A stretch of 64,000 nt of DNA. Source: Gemmatimonadota bacterium. GTDB lineage: Bacteria > Gemmatimonadota > Gemmatimonadetes > Longimicrobiales > Gaopeijiaceae. Every line of letters starts with the position of its first letter. Position 1 is the first letter of the stretch. The notes beneath the pieces were generated by a model. The model saw only the letters and a list, made by a program, of their open reading frames with translations. It ran no database searches and was not told the DNA's origin. The DNA is taken from the NCBI GenBank assembly GCA_022563405.1, contig JADFNK010000003.1:1-64000 (forward strand), read 5' to 3'. Shown here piece by piece: positions 19,682-28,524 of the stretch. The position numbers and the translations under genes are program-made.

Positions 19682-20704
19682 TTATCCTTCCACCAACTCC
19701 CGATACGCTCGGGTTGGAGTCCCGGCGGAAGCCGGACCCTCGCGCTCGAAGCCCACGAGCCGCTGGGTTGGGTAAGCCAACTGGATGTCAGGCTCGTTGG
19801 AGATCAAGTCCAGCACACCTTCCCAAAGCACCTGGTGGAACTGCCTGCGTCGCCTCGGATCCGTTAGAAAACGCATAGACAAGCAGATCCCGTGGTCCAG
19901 CACCGATGTATACACTGTGGCCGTCACCGTCCCGTACGAAATCAACATCCGGCTCGGCCGTTTTTGCAAGAAATCGGCCGCCCTGCGGCTCGTCTCCGTG
20001 CTCACTTCGGTGACCATTTCCATCAGCAACTTCTTGGCCCTCTGCCAGTCACTCTCGAACGTGATCACAACGGGTATCTCATGCCACAGGAACGGGAACT
20101 CGGCCGTGTAGTTCATGATCGGATCGGTGAGGATTTTCGAGTTGGGGATTCGAATCACCCGTCCGGTGCTCTGGTCGCTGTCCACCCAGTTGCCGATCTC
20201 CAGCAGATGGAAATGCAGGATCGATGTGTCGACCACGTCGCCGGAATGAGGTCCGATCTGGATGCGGTCGCCGACCTCGAAAGGCGGCTTCGTGATCAGG
20301 ACCAGCCAACCGGCGACATCCACGAGCACGTCCTTCAGCGCGATGGCCACGCCCGCTGAGACCAACCCCAGGAAGGTCCCGACCTGCGACAACCCGTCGA
20401 CCCAGATGGCGATGATGAAGACTATGGCGAGCGCCAGGGTGAGGTAGGCGAGCGTCTTCCCCCACCGGTACTGCACCACACGGCTGTCGACGGTCCGGAC
20501 AACGAACAACCGCCCGACCCTGCGGATGAACCAAGCGCCTAATAATACAGCGGCCGTGAGCCCGATCTCTCGCCAAGGCAAGGTCTCAAACGCAGAAATC
20601 CCTTGGAGAAAACCCGGCACCTGCGCGACCGTGCTCGAAAGCACGGCCCCCGCAGACAACACGGCCCCCGTAAGGATGACGGACGAGAGTCCCAGCGTAA
20701 TCAT
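19682..20704 (-). CDS. Mechanosensitive ion channel (MscS family)
   Basis: GLVSAGVAIALKDVLVDVAGWLVLITKPPFEVGDRIQIG...GRVIRIPNSKILTDPIMNYT. Confidence 0.9.
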   Translation of the reverse strand: MITLGLSSVILTGAVLSAGAVLSSTVAQVPGFLQGISAFETLPWREIGLTAAVLLGAWFIRRVGRLFVVRTVDSRVVQYRWGKTLAYLTLALAIVFIIAIWVDGLSQVGTFLGLVSAGVAIALKDVLVDVAGWLVLITKPPFEVGDRIQIGPHSGDVVDTSILHFHLLEIGNWVDSDQSTGRVIRIPNSKILTDPIMNYTAEFPFLWHEIPVVITFESDWQRAKKLLMEMVTEVSTETSRRAADFLQKRPSRMLISYGTVTATVYTSVLDHGICLSMRFLTDPRRRRQFHQVLWEGVLDLISNEPDIQLAYPTQRLVGFEREGPASAGTPTRAYRELVEG

Positions 20705-20837
20705 ATGTCCCGTAGCCTCTACTATCCTCTTGAAATCTGCCGCGGCCGCCGAACAGTGGCGGTCGATCAGTGCCCGACGAGCGCCCGCTCGAGGGGTCGA
20801 CGTGCTTCCACTCCGGCAGGCAGAACGACGAGCTCAC

Positions 20838-21662
20838 GTGATCGAAGATCCTGTTCAAACCACCATCGTCATCCGGAACATCGAAACGAGTGAAGAGCGC
20901 GAGTTGTTGATCGGCGCCAGCAGTGCCCGGAACTTGACTTGGGAGCCGAGTGGCGATGCCGTCTGGTTTTTTGGGAACGGAATGCGCGGTCACTGGGGCC
21001 TCCACCGGGTGGTACTCGCCACGGGCGAGACAGAGCCTGTGCCCGTCACACTTCCCTCGGAATTTGTGGCTACCCTTGATGCCCGACGCATCGCGTTTTC
21101 GCCGGATGGTCGAACGGTATATATGCTGGCGGTGGACCGCAGTCAGGGCTCGGAAGCCCCCCACACGGTGATCGCCTACGATCTCGAGACAGAGGCCACG
21201 CGCCGTCTCTACAAGACCATCGTCAACGCCAACGAAGCCTTCGGCGAGGGCCACGTCTCGGTGTCCCCCGACGGGCAGACGATCGCTTTCATGGACAGGA
21301 CCCGGGCAGCCGGCGACGACGTGGTGCTGCGGGTCGCGCCTGCGGACGGGAGCGGTGAGCCACGCACCGTATATCGGTTCCCCGACGGGTTTAGACCCAC
21401 CCGTCGCTCGAATTACGAGTGGACCCCGGATGGGCAGCACATCCTGCTCGCCCAGCGGGGCAACGAGCTCTCACGGATCACCATCGTCACGATCGAGACC
21501 GGTGAGAGCGTGATTGTCTATGAGCTCCAGTCGACGGAAAACGGGTTCATCGATGGCCTCAGGTTGGATCCGACGGGACGGTACGTGAGCTTCGTTGCAG
21601 GTCGTAACCTCAGGGAGCTCTGGGTGATGGAGGGACTCGACGAGCTCGATACGTCCAATTGA
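20838..21662 (+). pseudogene. TolB/WD40-like beta-propeller protein, apparently truncated at the N-terminus (start uncertain)
   Basis: IVIRNIETSEERELLIGASSARNLTWEPSGDAVWFFGNGMRGHWGLHRV, ARRIAFSPDGRTVYMLAVDRS, HVSVSPDGQTIAFMD: PD40 repeats starting mid-propeller with no signal peptide; upstream frame is antisense to mscS. Confidence 0.55.
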
Positions 21663-22645
21663 GGGGCGGCTCCGTGCGATATATCGTCACGTGGTCGTTG
21701 ACGCTTCTCGCGCTGTCGTCCGGGTTCGCCCGGGCGGCGGCGCAGGAGCACGTCCCGTTGGGCCTCGACCTGTACGTCGCGATTCCCGACGACAACCCAC
21801 TCACCGCTGCAGGCATCGCGCTTGGACGCGAGTTGTTCTTCGACGTACGGCTTTCCGCCGATCGACAGATCTCGTGTTCATCGTGTCACCTACCGGCGCA
21901 ATACCATGCCGATGGCCGGCAAGTCTCCCTGGGCGTGTATGGCCGTGTCGGCACACGCAACGTTCCCTCGATTCTGAATTCCGCCTGGCGGGAGTCCTTT
22001 TTTTGGGATGGTCGGCAGACCAAGCTCGAGGAACAAGTGCTGCAACCGATCGTCAATCCCGTGGAAATGGGCCTCACGTTGGAGGCGGCCGTCACGCGAG
22101 TCGCCGCGGTCGAGCGATACGAACAGTCGTTCGCCGCGAGCTTCGCCGATGGTGTCACGCATGAGAACCTCGGCCGGGTGCTTGCGAGCTTCGTGCGTAC
22201 GTTACGCGCAGGCGGCGCGGCGTTCGACCGGTTCAGCGCGGGAGACTCCGCGGCGATCTCGCCGGCAGCGCACCGCGGATACAGGCTGTTCGTCGGCAAG
22301 GCGCTCTGCATGCGCTGTCATAGCGGTGCACTGTTCACCGACGAAGAGTTTCACAACAGTGGGGTGAGCCTCGGCCGGGACGCCGGGCGTGAGTTCGTGA
22401 CCGGGCTCCAGACAGATCGCGGCAAGTTTCGCACGCCGAGTCTGAGAAACGTGGAGTTCACCGCACCCTACATGCACGACGGCAGCCTGGCTACGCTCCC
22501 CGAGGTAGTACGTTTCTACGATGGTGGAGGGATCGTGAACCCCAATCTGGATCGTCTCATTCGGCCCCTCGGTCTGAGTGATGACGAGCAGCGAGATCTG
22601 GTGGCCTTCCTCGAGACGCTGACCTCCGGGGTCGGTTCGCGATAG
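21659..22645 (+). CDS. Di-heme cytochrome c peroxidase family protein
   Basis: Signal peptide, two CxxCH motifs (CSSCH, CMRCH), GRELFFDVRLSADRQISCSSCHLP, RTPSLRNVEFTAPYMHDGSLATLPEVVRFYDGGG. Confidence 0.93.
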   Translation: MRGGSVRYIVTWSLTLLALSSGFARAAAQEHVPLGLDLYVAIPDDNPLTAAGIALGRELFFDVRLSADRQISCSSCHLPAQYHADGRQVSLGVYGRVGTRNVPSILNSAWRESFFWDGRQTKLEEQVLQPIVNPVEMGLTLEAAVTRVAAVERYEQSFAASFADGVTHENLGRVLASFVRTLRAGGAAFDRFSAGDSAAISPAAHRGYRLFVGKALCMRCHSGALFTDEEFHNSGVSLGRDAGREFVTGLQTDRGKFRTPSLRNVEFTAPYMHDGSLATLPEVVRFYDGGGIVNPNLDRLIRPLGLSDDEQRDLVAFLETLTSGVGSR

Positions 22646-22662
22646 CTGGGCTGGGATACAGT

Positions 22663-24198
22663 TCACCCCACCCGCGAGCGATCGAGGAGCCGGTATTGGA
22701 CTGCCTCCCCGACGTGATGGGCGCTCAGGGAGTCGACCCCCTCGAGATCGGCGATGGTCCTGGCGACTTTGAGCACCCGATCGTGCGCCCGAGCCGAGAG
22801 CGCCAAGCGGGTCATGGCCTTCTCGAGAATCCGTGCGGACGCTTCGTCCAGGGAACACCAACGCCGGATCTCGCGGGATCTCATGTGGCTGTTCGCCCCC
22901 ACCTCGGGAGCATGGCGAAAACGGTGCTGCTGCCGCTCACGAGCGGCGATGACACGGGCGCGAACGGTGGCGCTCGGCTCCGCCGAACCGACCGCTCTCA
23001 GATCCTCGATTGGGACGGCAGGCACCTCGATGTGGAGATCGATACGGTCCAATAAGGGACCGGACACGCGGGCACGATAACGGGCCACATGAGCCGGATC
23101 GCATGTGCACCGGTCTCCTTCCGCCCCGTACAGCCCGCACGGGCACGGGTTCATCGCGGCCGCGAGCATGAATCGCGCGGGATAACGTAAGGTCGTGCGC
23201 GCCCGCGAGTGACTGATGACGCCATCCTCCATCGGCTGCCGAAGCGCTTCCAGGACGGACCGTCGATACTCGGGGAGCTCATCGAGGAACAGCACACCGT
23301 GATGGGCAAGGCTCACCTCACCAGGTCGCGGAATCGCCCCACCCCCGACGAGCCCGGCGTCACTCGCAGTGTGATGGGGTGCCCTGAAGGGACGCTCGGC
23401 GACAAGTGTACCCCCGGGGGGGACCAGCCCCGCGACCGAATGGATCTTCGTGAGGTCGATCGACTCGGCCACCGTGAGCGGGGGAAGGATGCCGGGAAGT
23501 CGTCGGGCCAGCATCGTCTTGCCGGATCCCGGAGGTCCAATCAGCAGAAGGTTGTGCGCCCCGGCCGCGGCGATCTCGAGCGCTCGCTTCGCGAACTGCT
23601 GTCCACGCACGTCGGACAGATCGGGTTGCCGGGCTGGAGGGCGCTCGAGGAGGGCGCGCATATCGAGCCGAGTCGGCTCGAGCGTGCCTTTCCCCGAAAG
23701 ATGCTCCAACACCTCCTCGAGGGTCTCACCACCCAGGACTTCCACTCCTTCCACCGCGGCAGCCTCTCGGGCATTCGCCCTCGGTAGTAGGAGCTTTGTC
23801 ACACCCCGAGCGAGGCACCCGGCGGCGATCGGCAGCGCTCCACGGATCGGCCTCAAGCGTCCATCCAGCCCGAGCTCCCCGACCAGACAAACACCGTCTA
23901 CCCGCTCCTGGCACACCACCCCCAGTTCCACCAGGACCGCTACCGCGATCGGAAGATCGAAAGCGCTTCCCTCCTTGGGCACATCGGCGGGAGCCAGGTT
24001 GACAGTGATCCGCTTCGACGAAACCAGGTGCCCGAGCTGACTCAAGGCGGCGATGACACGTTCCCGCCCCTCTCGAACGGCAGAGTGTGGCAGGCCGACG
24101 ACAACGAACGCAGGGAGCCCCAACGAGATGTTGACCTCGACCGACACCGCATGGCTCTCGACTCCGGCGACTGAAGCCGAACCGACCTGCGCCAACAT
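22663..24198 (-). CDS. comM: YifB/ComM family Mg-chelatase-like AAA+ ATPase
   Basis: VEVNISLGLPAFVVVGLPHSAVRE, LLLIGPPGSGKTMLARRLPGILPPL, FRAPHHTASDAGLVGGG, AAAMNPCPCGLYG. Confidence 0.94.
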   Translation of the reverse strand: MLAQVGSASVAGVESHAVSVEVNISLGLPAFVVVGLPHSAVREGRERVIAALSQLGHLVSSKRITVNLAPADVPKEGSAFDLPIAVAVLVELGVVCQERVDGVCLVGELGLDGRLRPIRGALPIAAGCLARGVTKLLLPRANAREAAAVEGVEVLGGETLEEVLEHLSGKGTLEPTRLDMRALLERPPARQPDLSDVRGQQFAKRALEIAAAGAHNLLLIGPPGSGKTMLARRLPGILPPLTVAESIDLTKIHSVAGLVPPGGTLVAERPFRAPHHTASDAGLVGGGAIPRPGEVSLAHHGVLFLDELPEYRRSVLEALRQPMEDGVISHSRARTTLRYPARFMLAAAMNPCPCGLYGAEGDRCTCDPAHVARYRARVSGPLLDRIDLHIEVPAVPIEDLRAVGSAEPSATVRARVIAARERQQHRFRHAPEVGANSHMRSREIRRWCSLDEASARILEKAMTRLALSARAHDRVLKVARTIADLEGVDSLSAHHVGEAVQYRLLDRSRVG

Positions 24199-24303
24199 GA
24201 ACGCCTCCCGTACGGGACACACGTCCCCGGAGAGGGCACGTCGCCCCTACGCTCATGGAGGCTGCGGGGCGGAGCCATGTCGGGGTGGGCCCCGAGGCAC
24301 AGC

Positions 24304-26004
24304 TCAGCCGAACAGCGGCGGCCTCCGCGTATGGAAATCCGTCGCGTCCTGCCAGGCCTTGGCCACCCTGAGCACCTCCGCATCCGCCCAGAGCTGACCG
24401 ATGAAGACCGTGCTCACCGGCATCCCGTTGTCGTTGAACCCGCTCGGCACCACCACGGCCGGATGACCGGTCAGATTGGTCATCATCGAGACGCCCGGGC
24501 CATTCGTCGGAGTGATGAACACATCGATCCCCTCCAGCGCCGCCTCGAGCGCGCCCATCAGCATCGTACGGACCCGGTTGGCTTGGATGTACTCTACAGC
24601 GGGGATCATCCGAGCGGTTCGGAACGAGTTGGGCCATGATCCACGCGTCTGCCGGACCAGCAGATCGTCCCGGCCGCTCAGCGTCAATTCGTCGAAGGCG
24701 GCTGCCGCTTCCGCGTTCAGGATGATTCTCAACGCGCCGAGGGGATAGTCGGTGGGGAGGTCGATCGGCACCGGCTCGACACCGAGCGAGCGGAGTGTTT
24801 CGAGCGCCGCAGCGTCGTGGTCGGTCGCGCGCTCCGACTCGAAGCCGCGGCGGAAATACCCGACCCGAAGATCCGACAGCGGCCGATCGGAATCCCAGTT
24901 GAAGGGCGCGGTGCGCGCTGTGGGATCCCGGCCGTCGGCCCCGTGGATTCTGTCGAAGACCAGCGCACAGTCCTCCACGCTCCGGGCGATGGGACCCAGC
25001 TTGTCCATGCTCCAGGAGAGCGCCATTGCGCCGAACCGGCTGACCCTCCCGTACGTCGGCCGGAGCCCCGTCACACCGCAACGCGTCGAGGGCGAGACGA
25101 TGGAACCGAGCGTCTCACTTCCGATCGCGAAGCCAACGAGCCCTGCGGCGGTCGCTGCGGCCGAGCCCGCCGAGGAGCCGCTGGAGCCCTGCTCGAGATT
25201 CCACGGGTTCCGGGTCCGGCCGCCGTACCAGTAATCCCCCTGGGCGAGGGCGCCCAGAGCCAGCTTCGCCACGAGGATGGCGCCGGCCTCTTCGAGACGA
25301 CGCACCACGGTCGCGTCCTCCCCGATGACCTGATCCTCGAACGGCACGGCGCCCCACGTGGTGCGGAAGCCCTCGGCCGCCAGCAGATCCTTGGCTCCCC
25401 ACGGGATGCCGTGCAGCGGGCCCCGATAGGTACCACTCGCGATCTCACGATCCGCCCGGGCCGCATGCTCTAGCGCTCGATCGCTCATGAGCGTGATCAC
25501 GGCTTCCAACGTGGGCCCGTGCTGTTCCAACCGTTCCAAGTAGAGCGTGGTGAGCTCCGTCGAGGTCAGTTGCCGAGTCCGAATGAGCTCGGAGAGCTGG
25601 GTAACCGGCATGAACGCCAGTGTCTCCGGGTCCGGCGGCCGCCGAAGCCCGACGTGCCTCGTGAACCGGAACGGACGTGCCTCCGTGGGGAGTGTGCGAC
25701 CGGGTAGAGCGGGATCGAACCGCACCGCCGGCATCACGTCATTTGAAATGGGAAACTCTCGAAGGGCTTCATAGGACTCGAGATTTCTGTTCAGGCCCGC
25801 GACCATCAGGTCGCGTTCCTCTTCGGTGAAGTCGAGGCCCGCCACAGCGCTTGCGTCCGCAAGAATTTCCGAGGTGATCTCCCCTCGCTCCTGCAGCTGG
25901 GCCCACAGCACCTCCGGGAGCAAAGTCCCGCTCAAACCCAACGTGGACATATAAGCCATGAATCCACGCCGATCGACGGCTTCGATACCTTCGAGGTTTT
26001 TCAT
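24304..26004 (-). CDS. Amidase (amidase-signature family) with Tat-like N-terminus; start uncertain
   Basis: GIPWGAKDLLAAEG, EQGSSGSSAGSAAATAAGLVGFAIGSETLGSIVSPSTRCGVTGLRPTYG; N-term DRRGFMAYMSTLGLSGTLL. Confidence 0.9.
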   Translation of the reverse strand: MKNLEGIEAVDRRGFMAYMSTLGLSGTLLPEVLWAQLQERGEITSEILADASAVAGLDFTEEERDLMVAGLNRNLESYEALREFPISNDVMPAVRFDPALPGRTLPTEARPFRFTRHVGLRRPPDPETLAFMPVTQLSELIRTRQLTSTELTTLYLERLEQHGPTLEAVITLMSDRALEHAARADREIASGTYRGPLHGIPWGAKDLLAAEGFRTTWGAVPFEDQVIGEDATVVRRLEEAGAILVAKLALGALAQGDYWYGGRTRNPWNLEQGSSGSSAGSAAATAAGLVGFAIGSETLGSIVSPSTRCGVTGLRPTYGRVSRFGAMALSWSMDKLGPIARSVEDCALVFDRIHGADGRDPTARTAPFNWDSDRPLSDLRVGYFRRGFESERATDHDAAALETLRSLGVEPVPIDLPTDYPLGALRIILNAEAAAAFDELTLSGRDDLLVRQTRGSWPNSFRTARMIPAVEYIQANRVRTMLMGALEAALEGIDVFITPTNGPGVSMMTNLTGHPAVVVPSGFNDNGMPVSTVFIGQLWADAEVLRVAKAWQDATDFHTRRPPLFG

Positions 26005-26130
26005 CGGTCGCTCGCAAGCCTTGAGGAAAGAGCGGTGGGCCGATATGGTGCGCGCATTCATGGCCACCCCGCAAGTCGCGCGTGCTGGTCCGACCGGTTC
26101 CTGAATGGAAATTCAAGGTGGGAGCACTTC

Positions 26131-27258
26131 ATGAACGTCGCCGTTCTCGGTGAAACACTGCCCGGTGAACACCGGGTCGCGCTGATTCCCGCCGGTGTAC
26201 CCAAGCTGGAGAAGCTCGGGTGCCAAGTTACCGTGGTATCGGGAGCCGGCATTCAGTCCCACTTCTCCAACGAGGAGTACCGGGAGGCGGGAGCGACTAT
26301 CGCACCGGACGTGAAGACGGCCCTTCAGGGCGCCGACGTCGTCTTGAAGGTGCAAGCGCCGACCGACGACGAGATCGCAGCACTCCCCGAGGGTGTCGTG
26401 CTCATCTCACTGCTCTCGCCGCTCACGCAACCGGAGTTGATCGGCAGGCTGGCCAGCGCCAAAGTCAGCGCCTTCGCCCTGGAGCTCATCCCCCGAATCA
26501 CTCGGGCTCAGAGCATGGACGTCCTCTCGTCCCAAGCCACCGTAGCGGGATACAAGGCCGTGCTTACGGGCGCGAACGAGCTCGCGAAATTTCTGCCGAT
26601 GTTCATGACGGCCGCCGGGACCATTCGCCCCGGAAAGGTCTTGATCCTCGGTGCCGGCGTAGCGGGACTCCAGGCCATCGCCACCGCGCGGCGTCTGGGT
26701 GCCAGGGTCGAGGCCTTCGACGTACGCCCCGCCGTGAAGGAACAGATCGAAAGCCTAGGTGCCACCTTCCTGGAGACGGAGGAGGAGGTCACCGGAGAGG
26801 GAGAGGGCGGCTACGCCAAGGAGCTCAGTGAAGAGCAGCACCAACGCGAGCTCGAGCTCATCGCGGCACACATCGTCGACACGGACCTGGTCATCACCAC
26901 GGCCCAGATCCCGGGTCGGCCGGCCCCGCGCCTCATCACCGAAGAGATGGTGGACTCCATGCACCCCGGATCGGTAATCGTGGATCTCGCGGCGTCTTCC
27001 GGAGGCAACTGCGCCGTCACCCGCGAGGGTGAAACCGTCATAAGAAACGGGGTCAAAGTGATGGGCCCCGCGAACCTACCTGCGGAGATTCCCACACACG
27101 CGAGTCAGATGTTCTCCAAGAACGTCGAGACGCTCCTCAAAGAGCTCGTCAGCGAGGGTGAGCTATCGCTCGATTTCGAGGACGAGATCATCGACGGAAC
27201 CTGCGTGACACATGGGGGCCAGGTGAGGCACGGGCCGACGAAGGAGAAGCTCGGCTAA
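26131..27258 (+). CDS. pntAA: NAD(P) transhydrogenase subunit alpha part 1
   Basis: MNVAVLGETLPGEHRVALIPAGVPKLEKLGCQVTVVSGAG...VLILGAGVAGLQAIATARRLGARVEAFDVRPAVKEQIESLGATF; start set at ATG 26131. Confidence 0.94.
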   Translation: MNVAVLGETLPGEHRVALIPAGVPKLEKLGCQVTVVSGAGIQSHFSNEEYREAGATIAPDVKTALQGADVVLKVQAPTDDEIAALPEGVVLISLLSPLTQPELIGRLASAKVSAFALELIPRITRAQSMDVLSSQATVAGYKAVLTGANELAKFLPMFMTAAGTIRPGKVLILGAGVAGLQAIATARRLGARVEAFDVRPAVKEQIESLGATFLETEEEVTGEGEGGYAKELSEEQHQRELELIAAHIVDTDLVITTAQIPGRPAPRLITEEMVDSMHPGSVIVDLAASSGGNCAVTREGETVIRNGVKVMGPANLPAEIPTHASQMFSKNVETLLKELVSEGELSLDFEDEIIDGTCVTHGGQVRHGPTKEKLG

Positions 27259-27297
27259 GGAAATCTGGCCTGATGTAAGATGGACTAATTGATTGTC

Positions 27298-27619
27298 CAA
27301 CAGTCAGATAGCGTCTTCCACCTCATCCGCCACAAGAAGGCGCCATCGGAGTTGAAGCACGAACCAAAGAAGGGAAGCGAAGGCCAGGATCAGGACTCCA
27401 AAGAGCGAGCTGAGCGCGGCCCCGAGCCAGCTCCTCTGATAGGCCACCCGCCACGAGTCGGGCACACAGCTCCTCGAGGTCGAATTCGAGCTCCCTCAGG
27501 ATTCGGACACGTTCCGGAATAGGCAACGCGAGCCCCCGTTCGACCTCCCGAAGCACCGGGGCAAAACCTCTCGCGGCCTGCGCGCTCACGCCTGCCCGCT
27601 CACGCCGGGGCCTCATCAC
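27298..27619 (-). pseudogene. Small permease-prefix-like ORF with apparent frameshift before its TM segment
   Basis: Frame 27323..27619 gives VLREVERGLALPIPERVRILRELEFDLEELCARLVAGGLSEELA; past about 27445 a second frame encodes SWLGAALSSLFGVLILAFASLLWFVLQLRWRLLVADEVEDAI*, while the first frame becomes non-protein-like. Confidence 0.4.
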
Positions 27620-27953
27620 GGTGCCCGAGCACCTGCATGAGACGGGACATGATCTCGTGAACTCTGTGCGTCTCCCCGCTCAGATGCCCCCGACCCGTGC
27701 CGGTGAGTGAATACACCTTCTTCCGGCGGCCCCCACCCTTCGACCAAGACCCCCGGATCAGGCCTTCCGCCTCCAGGCGGTGCAGGATCGGGTACAGCGT
27801 CCCATGGCGGAACCGGAACAGGCCGTTGCTGTCTGTCTCCACATCGAGCGCGATTTGGTACCCGTGCTTCGCTTGGGAGCGGAGCGTAGAGAGAATGAGC
27901 AGCTCGTTGATGTCCCGGGCGAAGCCTTGCACGTCGAAATCTTTCTCAGTCAC
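27600..27953 (-). CDS. PadR family transcriptional regulator
   Basis: LLILSTLRSQAKHGYQIALDVETDSNGLFRFRHGTLYPILHRLEAEGLIRGSWSKGGGRRKKVYSLTGTGR. Confidence 0.93.
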   Translation of the reverse strand: MTEKDFDVQGFARDINELLILSTLRSQAKHGYQIALDVETDSNGLFRFRHGTLYPILHRLEAEGLIRGSWSKGGGRRKKVYSLTGTGRGHLSGETHRVHEIMSRLMQVLGHRDEAPA

Positions 27954-27991
27954 ACCTCAGTCCTCGGCTCAACGTTGCTTGATATTCAGTC

Positions 27992-28036
27992 GGTCTTTAT
28001 CTCGTCGGTCTTTATATCGTCACCCTTTATATAAGG
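27992..28036. promoter_or_regulatory. Three tandem 15-bp units upstream of padR (candidate operator/promoter)
   Basis: ggtctttatctcgtc / ggtctttatatcgtc / accctttatataagg, exact 15-bp period; AT-rich island in a GC-rich region. Confidence 0.55.
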
Positions 28037-28233
28037 GGCCGGGAGGGTGGGGGCAAGGGGGGACCCACCCGTCAATCGGGGCTCTCGGGCAGGCCGCGCA
28101 GGCACGAGAGACCGGGGGTCCCCCCGGCCTGGCGCATCCCGAGAAGCTGAGTAGGTTCCCCGGCAGTAACTACCGTGGTTGCCCGCCAAAACAGTGCTCG
28201 AGCCGGAATGGAGGGACCTGATGGAGAAGCCCG

Positions 28234-28512
28234 ATGGGTGAAATGGTCGTGGGACTGTACATCTTCGTTCTCGCCGCGCTGACAGGCCGGGAGATCATCA
28301 CGAAGGTGCCCCCGACCCTACATACGCCCCTCATGTCGGGTGCCAACGCCATCTCTGGCATCGCTGTCGTCGGTGCACTGGTGGTCTCGGCGCAGGTCGA
28401 TTCCGGGCTCGCCCAGGTCCTGGGAATCACGGCGATCGTGATGGCGATGGTCAATGTGGTCGGGGGCTTCATGGTCACGGACCGCATGCTCGAAATGTTC
28501 AAGAAAAGCTGA
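28234..28512 (+). CDS. pntAB: NAD(P) transhydrogenase subunit alpha part 2
   Basis: 92 aa, GREIITKVPPTLHTPLMSGANAISGIAVVGAL...NVVGGFMVTDRMLEMFKK. Confidence 0.93.
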   Translation: MGEMVVGLYIFVLAALTGREIITKVPPTLHTPLMSGANAISGIAVVGALVVSAQVDSGLAQVLGITAIVMAMVNVVGGFMVTDRMLEMFKKS

Positions 28513-28524
28513 CCGCCACTCTTC

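Noticed and set aside
18453-19775. 440-aa plus-strand ORF
   Set aside because: Antisense to thpR and the neighboring hypothetical gene, low-complexity composition with no recognizable motif; shadow ORF in GC-rich DNA.
23726-25081. 451-aa minus-strand ORF
   Set aside because: Out-of-frame overlap with comM and amidase; Arg/Gly-rich composition typical of frame-shadow translation.
27986-28189. ORF ending in DDIKTDEIKTD
   Set aside because: The repetitive ending is just translation of the tandem operator-like DNA repeats; no start signal or family resemblance.
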